Assembly: GCA_035235625.1 (NCBI GenBank) | Contig: CP141140.1 | Location: 40,729,351-40,793,350 of the forward strand | Direction: 5' to 3' | Source of the DNA: Saururus chinensis | Taxonomy: Eukaryota > Streptophyta > Magnoliopsida > Piperales > Saururaceae | Length of the DNA stretch: 64,000 nucleotides | In this document: piece by piece, positions 54,367 through 64,000 of the stretch | Layout of the letters: each line of letters starts with the position of its first letter | How positions within the stretch are numbered: the stretch's first letter is position 1 | The notes under the pieces: generated by a model | Told to the model about the DNA's origin: nothing | Seen by the model: only the letters and a program-made list of their open reading frames with translations | The model's database searches: none | Position numbers and translations under genes: made by a program

Positions 54367-55595
54367 CACGTGCTCTCTCTCAAGCATGTACTCTCTCTCT
54401 CTCTCTTGAGAGCTTGCTCTCTTTAGAGTGTGCATGCTCTCTCTCAAGCACTCATGCTCTCTCCCCCAAGGGCGCATGTACTCTCACTCTCTCTCACTCC
54501 AACATGCGTGCTCTCTCTCAAGTGCGCATGCTCTCTCTCTCACTTCAGCGCTCGTGCTTTCTTTCCCCTACGGCGCACGTTCTCTCTCTCTCTCTCGAGC
54601 TCACATCTCTCTCTCTATTGAGGGCACGTGTTCTCTCTCTTGAGTGCACGTGTTCTCACTCTCTTGCTTGAGCACGCATGCCCTCTCTATAGCACACATG
54701 CTCTCTCTATTTCCAGCTCTCATGCTCTCTCTCTTGAGAGCGCGGGCTCACTCTCGAGTGCAGTGCTCTCTCGAGCACATGTGCTCTCTCTTGCGCTCGT
54801 ACTCTCTCTCTAGCGCGCATGCTCTCTCTTGAGCGCGTGTCCGCTTCTGCTCTCCCTCAAGCATTCGTTCTCTCTCTCAAGTGTGCATAATATCTCTTGA
54901 ACGCTCCTGCTCTCTCTCTCGCTAATGCTCGAGAGAGAGAGCTCGAGTGCTCCTGCTCTCTCTCAAGCAGTTGCTCTCTCTCGAATGTGTGCACTCTCTC
55001 TCTCGAGCGCATATGCTCTCTCTTTTGAGCACTCGTTCTCTCTCTCGAGCACTCATGCTTTATCTCAAGCGTGCGGGCTCTCTCTCTCTCTCTCTCGTGC
55101 ATGTGCTCTCTCTCTAACAAAGAGCGTGCACGCTTATGCTCTCTATCAAGCGCTCATTCTCTCTCTCAAGTGCGCGTGCTCTCTCTATCAAGACATCTAT
55201 GTGCATGCTTTCTCTAGAGCACACACTCTCTCTCTCGCTCAAGCACTGGTGCTCTCTCTCTCTCGCTCGAGCGCTCATGCTCTCACTCTCTCTCGCTCAT
55301 GCTTTCACTCTCTAGCTCTCTCGCGCTCGTGCTCTCTCTTGGGTGCACGTGCTCTCTCTCAAGCGCTTGTGCTCTCTCTTGAGGGCACGTGCTCTCTCTC
55401 TCGTGCTCGTGCTCTCGCTCGAGCACATGCTCTCTCTTGATTGTGTGCTCTCCCTGAGTTCGAGTGCTCTATCTCCTCCCAAGGGAGCACATGCTCAAAC
55501 TCTCTCCCTCGCTCGGCCACGCATGCTCTCTATAGCTCGAGTACTCTTTCAAGCACAAGGGCTCTCTCTCGAGCCCGCCTCCTCTCTTGTTATGC
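54367..55595 (-). repeat. GA satellite, array 3 (inverted)
   Basis: Same unit and orientation as array 2, and it shares the CTCTATCTCCTCCCAAGGG marker segment (near 55,468). Arrays 2 and 3 flank the gypsy remnant, so they may once have been one array split by that element. The right end merges into CTCTGTGGCTCATGATC at about 55,600. Confidence 0.92.
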
Positions 55596-55937
55596 TCTGT
55601 GGCTCATGATCATCACCCTGAGAGTGAGATAACATCCTACGAACCAAACAAGCGTCGAAAATAGCATTGATAATAGTGGCGCTTGTTTACAAGCGTTGCT
55701 ATTAGCTTTATTAATATATTTTATTTAATTAATAATTATATAATAAATAAATATTAAAAAATTAAAATAAATTAGCTTTATTAATATATTTTATTTAATA
55801 TTTATTTTTTTTGTATATATAATAAATAAATATTAAATTTTTAATAAAAGGTAGTGTCAATATAGATTAAACTTTCACTATTTATATATAATATATTTTA
55901 TTTTTAAAATTTTCTTATTAGTTGTAAAATATAATTT

Positions 55938-57935
55938 ATAATAAAAGAGAGAGAGTGAAGAGAGAGAGAAGAGAGATCAAGAGAAAAAGAGGGAACAGAG
56001 AGATAGATAAGGAGAGAGAGGAGAGGTGAGAGAGAGAGAGAAAGAGAAAAGGAGGTGAGGAGAGAGAGAAAGAGAAAGAGGGTAGAGAGAGAGGATGTGG
56101 AGAGAGAGAAAGAGAAGAGAGGGGGTGAGGAGAGAGAAGAGAGAGAAAGAGGGGAGAGAGGGTGAGGAGAGAGAGAGAGACGAGAGGGGGTGAGGAGAGA
56201 GAGAAGAGATAGAGAGGAAAGAGACATAATTAAAATTGTTACTATAAATTATTGTAAAAAGAAATTAAAAATCTTTGTAGCGAGGCATAAACGTATGAGT
56301 CGCTAATATTTTTTTATTTTAAAAAATAAAATTAAAAGAGATAGAGAGAGTGCGGAGAGAGGAGAGAGGAGGGAGGAGGAAGAGAGAGGAGGGAGAGATA
56401 GAAGAGAGAGAGGAAAGAGGAGGGAGAGAGAGGAAGAGAGAGCGTGAGAGTGAGGAGAGAGTAGAGATAGAGAAAGAGGGAGAGAGAATTAAAATTGTTA
56501 TTATAAATTATTTTAAGAAGAAAATTTTCATAGTAGCGACACATAGACATATGTGTCGCTACTAACATAGGGTACTAGTGATGCACACATGTATGCGTTG
56601 CTACTATCATAGGGTAGTAGTGATGCACACGTGTATGCGTTGCTACTGTCATAGTGTAGTAGAGACGCCTACACGTATGCATTGCTACTAATGGGTTTAG
56701 TAGCGACGTGTACGTTATGCGTCGCTTATAGTTCTTTTTATTTAAAAAATAAATTAAATAAAAGAGATAGTGAGAAAGTGAGGAGAGAGGAGGGAGGAGG
56801 GAGAGAAAAGAGGGGGAGAAAAAGAGAAGAGAGAAGAAGAGAGAGAGGAGAGAGGAGAGTGAGAGGAAGAGAGGAGAGGGAGAGAGAGAGAGAAAGAGAG
56901 AGGCAAGGAGAGAGGAGGGAGAGAGAGATGAGGAGAGAGAGAAGAGAAAGAGAGGAGAGAGAGAGGGAGGGAGGGAGGGAGGAGAGAGGAGGGATAGAGG
57001 GGAGAGAGAGAGGAAGAGAGAGAGATGAGAGAGAATTTAAATTTTATTATAAATAATTATTTAAAATTTTAAAAAATAAAAAAATTCTTAGTAGCGACGC
57101 ATAGATGTATGCATCACTACTAACATAGGGTAGTAGCGATGCATAGATGTATGCGTTGCTACTAGCCTAGTGTACTAGCGACACATACACGTATGCGTCG
57201 CTAGTAACGGGTATAGTAGCAGCGCATAAGTTATGCGTCGCTAATAGTTTTGTTTAATTTAAAAAAAAATTAAATTAAAAGAGTTAGAGAGAAAGTGTGA
57301 AGAGATGAGGGAGGAGGAAGAGAGAGAGGAGAGAGAGAAGAGAGAAAGAGAGAGAAGAGAGAGAGGCAAAGAGAGGAGAGAGAGAATTAAAATTTTATTA
57401 TAAATTATTTTAAAAAAAAATTTAAAAAAAAATCTTAATAGCGATGCATAAATGAATTTGCCGCTACTAACATAGGGTAGTAGGGACGCATAAGTGTATG
57501 CGTCACTATTAGCCGAGTGCATGAGCAATGCATACACGTACGCGTTGCTACTAATAGGTATAGTAGCGACGCATACGTTATATGTCGCTAATAGTTTTTT
57601 TATTTTAAAAGAGATAGAGAGAGAATGAGGAGAGATGAGTGAGGAGGGATAGAGAGAGAAGAGAGAGAGGAAGAGAGGAGAGAGAGGAAGAGAGAGAGGA
57701 GAGAGGGCATTACAATTTTATTATAAATTATTTTTAAAAAATTTTAAAATAATTTTTTTTTATTAGCAATGCATAACGTATACGTCTCTACTACACTAGT
57801 TAGTAGCGACGTATACGTGTATGCGTCGCTACTAACTACTAGCTAATGTGGTAGCGACGCATAGTGTATGCATCGCTAATAACTAGTGTATTAGCGACGC
57901 ATACTTTATGTGTTGCTAATATTATTTTTTTGGCC
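55938..57935 (+). repeat. Five tandem GA block + AT block + hairpin units of the CACTA element
   Basis: Units start near 55,938, 56,334, 56,759, 57,275 and 57,606 (spacing 331-516 bp). Each has a GAGAGAGGAG-rich block, then AATT(T)AAAATT..ATTATAAATTATTT, then one to five hairpins of the form GTAGCGACGCATA-N-TATGCGTCGCTAC. Unit order is constant; hairpin number and GA length vary. Confidence 0.85.
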
Positions 57936-57985
57936 CACGCGTTTCCCCCCCTCCTCTGCCAACTGCCCTCCCCTCCCCTAGTTGG

Positions 57986-57990
57986 CCCAC
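57986..57990. other. Left target-site duplication CCCAC of the solo LTR
   Basis: CCCAC directly precedes TGTAACAACT and is repeated directly after the LTR at 60,163-60,167. Confidence 0.9.
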
Positions 57991-58318
57991 TGTAACAACT
58001 CCTGGGTGGGTTAAGGGTAATTTAGTAATTTGTGATTAGTATCGGGGGTTTCAAGGGATGAAACCCCTGTAGATGGGTAGAGCTCGGAGTAACGAGCATG
58101 ACGAATCGATGAACACGCGAAACGGAGGTCAGGAGCAAAAGCTACGGCTCGGGAAGCATGCCGCATGTGCGGGGCCCACTCAAAAAGAGCAGGATAACCT
58201 ACCCATGTGTGGTCTTGTTTTGAAGGGCTCGTCAATACGAGTCCATCGGTATGTAGAACACGCAATTCTAACTTCGGGGTAAGAAGATATCGCGCGTTGA
58301 AGTTTAGATATTTTTTTG

Positions 58319-58352
58319 GATTAAAATAATATAGAAAAATATTATTTTAATC
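58319..58352. repeat. Perfect 14-bp hairpin in the solo LTR
   Basis: GATTAAAATAATAT and its exact complement flank a 6-base A-rich loop. Confidence 0.9.
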
Positions 58353-58855
58353 AGATGGCACAAAATTGCTGGCATCAGCGTGACGCTAGCTGCACAGACC
58401 GACGCGCGGCGCGGCACCGCGTGGTGGGGGGCCCGCGGGCCCACGCGGTGACCTGCGCGATGCGTGGTCATCCGTGCGTCGTCCTGTGCGGACGTGGGAC
58501 GGGGCCCGAGTCGTGGGCCGGCTCCCGCGTGATGCGTGGTAGCAGCGCGGGGCCAGGCCCCGCGCGACGCGGGGTGCGACTACGCCCTGTGAGCGCAGCA
58601 CGCGGCCAGCGCATCGTGTGCTGTGCAGGCGTGTGATGCATGGCGCGCGCGTCTCTGGTGGCGTCTCGTACGCCCTCGGCTTCTCCTCTATAAATTCGGA
58701 TCCCGTTCATTTTTCTGGAGGAGTTTCTGGACTCGTTCAGAGTCCGTTTTCTTCCGTTCTTGAGGCGTTCCTAGCTAATTCGAGGGTGATCTACGCAATG
58801 TCATGGTCCATTCCTCGAGTTGGTGCTCCTATAAGGGAGGAACGACCCGGGGCAA

Positions 58856-59052
58856 GAGGAGGCTCTGTTTGCCGTCCTCCTGCCTCGAGAGTAAGAGAGT
58901 GATGGCCCGGAAAGAGAGGAGGCTCCGTCCTCCGTTACCGGGCCATATCAAGAGAAGTGGCCCGATGTAGGGGAGGCTCTGTTCCCCACCGAAGGGCCAC
59001 GACGTGTGAAGGACACCCCGAGTAGGGGAGGTTCTGTCCGCCGCCCACGGGC
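58856..59052 (+). repeat. Four tandem stem-loop units, spacing 54-60 bp
   Basis: Each unit carries a loop-like GAGGCTCTGT (starts 58,859; 58,919; 58,973; GAGGTTCTGT at 59,028). The middle two are enclosed by nested stems TGGCCCGG...CCGGGCCA and GGGGA...TCCCC. The loop sequence is conserved while stem bases change together, suggesting a maintained structure. Confidence 0.75.
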
Positions 59053-59263
59053 GCAGAAAACCAGGTTTCCGGGAAAGGGGAGAGTTGGTCGGGTTGTCTT
59101 TCGGTGGAAGGGGAAGAACGTGCGGGAGCTAAAGGAGGCCCAGATCTGAGGGGGAGGATGCCCAGAAATGAGCTTCCCAACTACCGCTGCCTCGTGAGAC
59201 ATCAGGGGTGTAAGAGTTTCTTACCTTCTATTTAATTATAGAATGACATGTGCTAGTTATGAG

Positions 59264-59790
59264 GTGTGCCGTCTCGCTCTGGGTTAGAGAGAGGCGGGCT
59301 GTGCGTGTGTTATATTATGGTATGTGTTGCTTATATGCCATGTTGTGTGCCGTCTCGCTCTAGGTGAGAGAGAGACGGGTTGTGTGTGTGTTTATATATT
59401 GTTATGCTATGCTTATATGCATGATGTGTGTCGTCTCCCTCTGGGTTAGAGAGAGACGGGTTGTGCGTGTGTTTATCTTATGATATGCTTTGCTTATATG
59501 CCATGATGTGTGCCGTATCGCTCTGGGTTAGAGCGAGACGTGTTGTCTGTGTGTTCGGTCTCAGCTCAATGATAGAGTGAGACCTATGATTGTGTTCTGT
59601 CTCACTCTATGATAGAGCAAGACGTGTGATGCATGCGGTCTCGGCTAAGTGATGGAGCGAGATGTGTGATGTGTGGTCTCGGCTCAGTAATGGAGCGAGA
59701 CGTGTGATGTGTGGTCTTGCTCTAGGATAGAGTGAGGAATGTTGTGGTGGTCGTGTGGTGCTTGACTCTATGATAGAGCGAGATGTGTGT
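59264..59790 (+). repeat. 82-bp tandem repeat followed by shorter GAGCGAGACGTGT repeats
   Basis: GTGTGCCGTCTCGCTCTGGG starts units at 59,264, 59,345, 59,426 and 59,508 (spacing 81-82 bp). From about 59,550 the period falls to about 40 bp (GGTCTCGGCTCAGTAATGGA). Each unit pairs CGTCTCGCTCT with AGAGCGAGACG, so units fold as hairpins. It lies downstream of the TATA-like site in the LTR. Confidence 0.85.
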
Positions 59791-60162
59791 TGCCGATGTT
59801 TTATTGGGCTTTTGTATAACTCCGATTAAATATTCAGAGATACGTATTTTAGACGTATGTGTTTTTGGTATGTTGGTTGCATGTAGTAGCCAATAGGCAG
59901 AACTACATCTGGATCCGATTGTATCGGAGTAACATCATGGATGTTATCCGATATGTACGTAGGCAACCAACGGCAATGCAACGTTGGCCCGGTCCGAATT
60001 AGTTATATAATTAGGCCAGTTCTTGCCTACGTGCAACGGAGCGCTAAAGTTCCGTAGCGTGTAGAGGAACGAGAAGACTCTCGCACTCAAAGTGTGTTGC
60101 TCTTGGTTCTGGGTTCGATTTTTAACGATTTCCGGATCCCCGGCCCGGGTCGGGGCGCCACA

Positions 60163-60167
60163 CCCAC
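60163..60167. other. Right target-site duplication CCCAC of the solo LTR
   Basis: Matches 57,986-57,990. Confidence 0.9.
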
Positions 60168-61135
60168 CCTCTGCCAACCGGTCCCCTTCCACTGGCCAGC
60201 TGCCCTTTGCCCTACGGCGCTGCCCCCTCCACCAGCCACCCCCTCCACCAGCCGCCCCTCCGCCAGTCGCCCCCTCCACCACTGCCCTCCCCCTCCCCAC
60301 CTCTTCTTGTACCCCCTGCCCCCTTCTTTCTCTACTCCGATCTAAGGCTGTCGGAGCCCCCCTTCCCCCTTCTTCCTTTGGTCCGGCCACCTCCAGCCAC
60401 AGCCCCCCCTCTTCTTCTCTCTCCGCTTCCCTTTTTTCTCTGCTCAAACCGGAGCCCTCCCTCCCCCTACACCTTGCCCACCTTCTTCCTCTGCTCTAGC
60501 CATCTCTAGCAAGATCCCCCCCTTCTCCGCCTCTCCATTCTTCTCCACTTTGGCGGCCATCGGCCAGAGCCTCCCCCTGGAATCCCACCGTAGGTGGGAT
60601 TTTATTTTATTTTAATTATATTTTATATTAGCGAAGCTTTAAAAGCGTCGCTAAATATTTTTTATTTTATCTTTTTAGAAGCGTCGCTAATAATTTTTTT
60701 ATTTTTCTTTGTTAATTGCGACGCTTATGAAATAGTAGCTAATAACTATATTTTATTTTTTAATTCCACAAAATTAAAAGTTGATAATAAATTATAATTT
60801 CTTTCAAAATATTTTAATATTAGCAACGCATAAAAAGCATCGCTAATAATTATTATTAGCGACATATTTTATTGTGTGTCGCTAATAATCTCTTATTTGC
60901 GACACTCATTTATGCATCACAAAAAATGTTGATAGTAGGGGCGCAGATATAAGTGTAGCTAATATTGCATTATTAGTGATGTTTTTGTGTAAGTGTTACT
61001 AAATAGTATTAGTGACTGGACTTGTATCGACGCTTATGGTGATGCATTTTATGCGTCGCTAATAGTCATTAGCGACACTCATGGGACTATTAGTTACTCT
61101 TAAATGCACCGCTAATAGTCCTTTTTGTTGTAGTG

Positions 61136-61780
61136 AGACATGTTCTTTCTAATTGATCATTCAAAGCATAAAGATCAACCTTCTTCACCCACACTTTCTT
61201 CATCTTCTTTTCATGCACTTAGTGGGGCACCTTAGGGGCAGTGGGGGTAGTGTGCTTCTTCTCATTCTTTTTTGACCTAAGCTTGAAAGGGTAATTCGTA
61301 GGACCTTCTTTTCTAGTATATGTCTCACAACGGTAAATATTGCACACACAATACTAGAACCTATCCTTCATCCTTTCACTCTTGACAAAGGTGGGTTGGG
61401 CACTATCTTAGGGTCTTTAATACTCTCCTTTGCCTTCATAAAGATAGTAGTTTTTCCTAAAGGGGTAGACAAATAATTCCTAAAACCTAAGCTTATTTTG
61501 TTGGTTTAACCAATGCTAAGCATAGTCTCCAACTTCTTCCCACTCTTGAAACTATTTAATTTCACTTTAGAGGACATGAGTTCTCTATAGAGAGCAATAG
61601 ACTTCTCTTTCTCACTCTCTAGGTCTTTCTTAACGTCATGATCATCTCTTTCAAGTCTGTTTTTCAAGTTCACTCACCTATTTGCCTCTTGAGAAAATAG
61701 TTCATCTTCTTTCTTCTTGAACTCTCTCTTAAGGCTTTTGATTTTCTTAGTCAACATTAAGAATTGTTGGAGGAATCCCT
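61136..61780 (-). mobile_element. Fossil SIRE-like copia gag C-terminal fragment
   Basis: On the minus strand a Lys/Glu-rich coiled-coil stretch (FLQQFLMLTKKIKSLKRE, near 61,775-61,720) is followed by SEKEKSIALYRELMSSK, then a decayed zinc-knuckle region and VKKVDLYALNDQLERTC at about 61,200-61,140. This is the order in SIRE/Maximus copia gag. A few more bases continue at 62,582-62,592 beyond the MITE. Broken; the CACTA terminus cuts its far end. Confidence 0.6.
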
Positions 61781-61782
61781 TA

Positions 61783-62578
61783 TGGTCTATTTGGATTGAT
61801 GGAAAGTGGGGGAAATAAAAGGAATTTTTTTATCCCATAGTTTACACTATTTGGTGCAAAGGAGAAAGATGAACTAAAGTGGAAACTGGGAGATGGGGGT
61901 GAAAAATTGGCCCAATAACTTTTCACCCCTCAACCCATGAATTTTGAGAGAAAATCTGCATATCAAAGACTTATACCTTTAATATTCCTAGTGTCGACCT
62001 TGTCACTGCCACCACCGTCATTACCACTACTATCATTGCCTCCGTCACTACCAACAACGCTGCTACCACCACCACTACTACCGGCACAACCACCACGGCC
62101 ACCATCGTCACTGCCATCACCACCACTGGCACTACCACGTCCACCACCTCTACCACTATCACCACTACCACCATTACCACCACCACTACAACTATCAATG
62201 CTGCTACCTCCGCCACCACCACCACTCCCACCTTTTCCACTACCACTGCCACCGCCACCTCCACGACCACCACCATCGCTACATCACCACTACTACCACC
62301 ATTGCCACCTTCACCACCACTACTGTCACCACCGCAACCACCACCACCATGGCAGCCGTTGTAGCCACCTCCATGACCACCACTACTGCCACTACCACTG
62401 ATACCACCATGACTGACTCCACCACCACAACCAACATTGGTGGATTGAAGCTTCAATTTTCTATAGCAAAATCTGTGTAACCAAATAGTGGAAATTTTTT
62501 AAGAATCTCCTAGTTTCTTTTTCACGCAGATTCACTTTCTCTTTCCCTCTCCCAGTTTGCACCAATCCAAACAGACCC
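61783..62578. mobile_element. Tourist-like (Harbinger) MITE, 796 bp, carrying a CCA-rich tract
   Basis: The left end TGGTCTATTTGGATTGATG and the right end (complement GGGTCTGTTTGGATTGGTG) are terminal inverted repeats with further imperfect pairing inside. A TTA lies on each side (61,780-61,782 and 62,579-62,581), the target duplication typical of Harbinger elements. About half its length is a degenerate ACC trinucleotide tract. No transposase. It sits in the copia gag fragment. Confidence 0.8.
61990..62440. repeat. Degenerate (CCA/ACC)n tract inside the MITE
   Basis: Long runs of ACCACC interspersed with ACTACC, GCCACC and ATCACC. Open frames of His/Pro on one strand and Gly/Val on the other come from this tract and are not genes. 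Confidence 0.9.
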
Positions 62579-62592
62579 TTAAACTCAGAATC

Positions 62593-63426
62593 TGTCACGA
62601 CCTAGATTTTTAAAAATATTTTTAAATAGCACGAACGGTAAGTAGCGAGAATTTTTTTTCTTTAAATACAAAACAAACCCTTCGATTAAATATCCAGGTC
62701 ATCATAATTAGGGTTCACAAATACTAATATCAAATTATATGATATTATTTAACGTCTGAAAATTCATAAAGACCAGCTCATCCATCTAAGTACAAGTCTG
62801 TCACCCGTCTAAAAATAAATAACAAGTTGACTCTCACGCTTAAGGTACACTTACATATCGAAGTTGCAGAAACGTGAAAACCTCTTATGCTCGCCTGCCT
62901 TGGTCTCACTTGTCATCCCCTGGAGAATCTGCAACAAAACAAACCAAACAACAACCACAACCACAATGGAGCATCTCTGCCTACAGGAAAAGAGCTTCCA
63001 AAGAACAAAAGGTTTTATTAATATTTTTCGGATCGGGCCAACATCACCCGATGTTAGTTGCCTACGTACTCATCAGACAACATCACTAAAGTTTCTCACA
63101 AGTTCAGATCCAGACGTAGTTCTGCCTAATGCTACACTATACTAAGAAGCATAGCATCACACATGCAATGCTTAAGTATTTTCAAGCAACCTACATTTTA
63201 TGCAAGTCCTTTAATCGTTCCACTTGTTCTAATTAAACAAGAAATATCAATCAATGTTATTAATTATCTCTCGAACCATTGTTCAATAATTAATATCCCT
63301 GTCTAATCCCACTGACAGACAGACTCATCAGAGGTCAACCTAAGTGACAAATGATATGAAACACCCTAGATTCCACCAGGCCCCTGGAATCCACCAAGAA
63401 GTGCCATCTCCCATCCTACCCCATAA
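62593..63426 (-). mobile_element. Minus-strand gypsy-type LTR fragment
   Basis: The plus-strand edge TGTCACGACCTAG corresponds to a sense LTR end ...TCGTGACA. It contains TCGGGCCAAC...GTTGCCTACGTAC (63,032-63,068), the same end-proximal block as in the solo LTR at 58-60 kb. It is interrupted or followed at 63,427 by another LTR. Confidence 0.65.
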
Positions 63427-64000
63427 TGTAATGCCCCGACCCGAAAAGCCCGACCCGGACCGGGGGTTAGATCGGAAGACAGAATCGGAGTGCATAAAAT
63501 TAGCGGAAAAATTAAAACTGACTGACTAGGAGCTGTAGACTCTGAGTGCAAGAGTCATAACATACTTCTATGTGCTACAAAGTTATAATGTTTTGTTGCG
63601 CATAGATCATAACAAACTTAATTTTATAACTAATTTGGATCGGGCCAACATTATTTTATCGTTGGTTGCCTACGTACATATTGGATACCATCTCTGACGT
63701 TATTCCAATACGATCGGATCCGAACGTAGTTCTGCCTAACGGCTAATACATTCACCAGACATCAGAAAATCATATATGATAAAATACGTATACTTTATAT
63801 CCAAATAATTCATTCAGAATCTGACAAAAATCTTATAAATCATCGGAGTCAAACGGAAGCCAATAAATTAGTAAAATACACTTCTCACATAGGTGAGAAG
63901 AACACTAAACAAACACACATCCCACTCTATCATAGAGAGGAGCATAACACACTACAGAGCATGTTGGATCATATCAGATCCTATCCGACCATACTGGTCA
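63427..64000 (-). mobile_element. Minus-strand gypsy-type LTR running off the window
   Basis: The plus-strand edge TGTAATGCCCCGACCCGAA is followed at 63,640-63,745 by the shared block (GGATCGGGCCAACATTA..., GTTGCCTACGTACATATTGG, CGATCGGATCCGAACGTAGT). It continues with sequence complementary to the repeat part of the solo LTR (CACTCTATCATAGAG at 63,923). It probably nests in the LTR to its left. Incomplete at the window end. Confidence 0.75.

Larger units (their letters stand above)
57991..60162 (+). mobile_element. Solo LTR (2,172 bp), gypsy type, inside the CACTA element
   Basis: It starts TGTAACAACTCC and ends TCGGGGCGCCACA, flanked on both sides by CCCAC, so insertion and later LTR-LTR recombination are well supported. 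It holds a TATAAAT near 58,689, a CpG-rich block (58,375-58,660), tandem stem-loops (58,856-59,052) and an 82-bp tandem repeat (59,264-59,540). Its last roughly 300 bp (GTACGTAGGCAACCAACG and neighbours) match the two LTRs at the right edge of the window. The open frames in it are not genes. Confidence 0.92.
55640..61135 (+). mobile_element. CACTA-type DNA transposon, right part, non-autonomous or internal-deleted
   Basis: The element ends ...CTTTTTGTTGTAGTG at 61,135, the complement of the CACTACAAC terminus of plant CACTA (En/Spm) elements. Dense copies of GCGACGCATA and its complement fill 55,640-57,930 and 60,630-61,110, as in CACTA subterminal regions where the TNPA-type protein binds. 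A matching left CACTA end was not found; the element joins the CT array near 55,600. No transposase frame is present. Its middle is GC/CT-rich (60,168-60,590) and is split by a solo LTR (57,991-60,162). Confidence 0.8.

Noticed and set aside
58355-58902. Arg/Gly-rich open frames
   Set aside because: Lie in the CpG-rich part of a solo LTR; no protein family fits and both strands are open.
60092-60509. Proline/serine-rich open frames
   Set aside because: Come from CT/CC-rich CACTA internal sequence and the LTR tail, with no recognisable domain.
61937-62456. Pro/His and Gly/Val open frames
   Set aside because: Translations of the CCA tract inside the MITE.

Overview
This is a seed-plant nuclear window, almost certainly from an angiosperm. 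It has a multi-exon gene with GT-AG introns and the codon-level features of the plant FAM135/DUF676 esterase family, Ty1/copia and Ty3/gypsy LTR elements primed by initiator tRNA-Met, CACTA subterminal repeats, a Tourist-type MITE, and decayed GCN2 and LRR-receptor fragments. The species cannot be named from the sequence alone. The window holds one intact gene at its left edge, followed by about 54 kb of satellites, nested transposons and gene debris.

Layout. 1-1,281: nested palindromic repeats and a duplicated promoter-proximal segment. 1,665-10,092 (+): a complete 15-exon gene for an 809-residue FAM135-type putative serine esterase (alpha/beta hydrolase). 10,093-13,600: non-coding spacer with small hairpins. 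13,600-15,325 (-): decayed end of a SIRE-like copia element. 15,340-21,172: AT-rich satellite of about 19 monomers of about 318 bp, with a 563-bp higher-order dimer. 21,173-27,577: spacer carrying a GCN2-like eIF2-alpha kinase fragment that keeps its introns, and the 5' end of an LRR receptor-like protein pseudogene. 27,911-32,090: a CA/TA microsatellite abutting a broken Ty1/copia element (5' LTR, tRNA-Met primer site, gag, protease, integrase). 32,098-38,986: a 6.9-kb GA-rich hierarchical satellite. 38,987-44,630: gypsy remnants, an LTR and a CACTA-like end. 46,901-47,530: an LTR related to the copia LTR. 47,540-50,025 and 54,367-55,595: the same GA satellite in the opposite orientation (CT-rich), flanking a minus-strand gypsy remnant (gag/protease, primer site, LTR). 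55,640-61,135: the right part of a CACTA transposon with tandem hairpin and GA-rich units, split by a 2,172-bp solo LTR with a 5-bp target duplication. 61,136-64,000: a copia gag fragment split by a Tourist-like MITE, then two minus-strand LTRs running off the end.

Only the esterase gene looks functional. The rest reads as pericentromere-like or knob-like heterochromatin built by nested insertion and tandem amplification. The least familiar structure is the GA/CT satellite: a degenerate unit of about 20 bp centred on CTCGAG, repeated as blocks of about 375 bp and again as blocks of about 1.19 kb, in three arrays and both orientations, each joined closely to LTR-element sequence.
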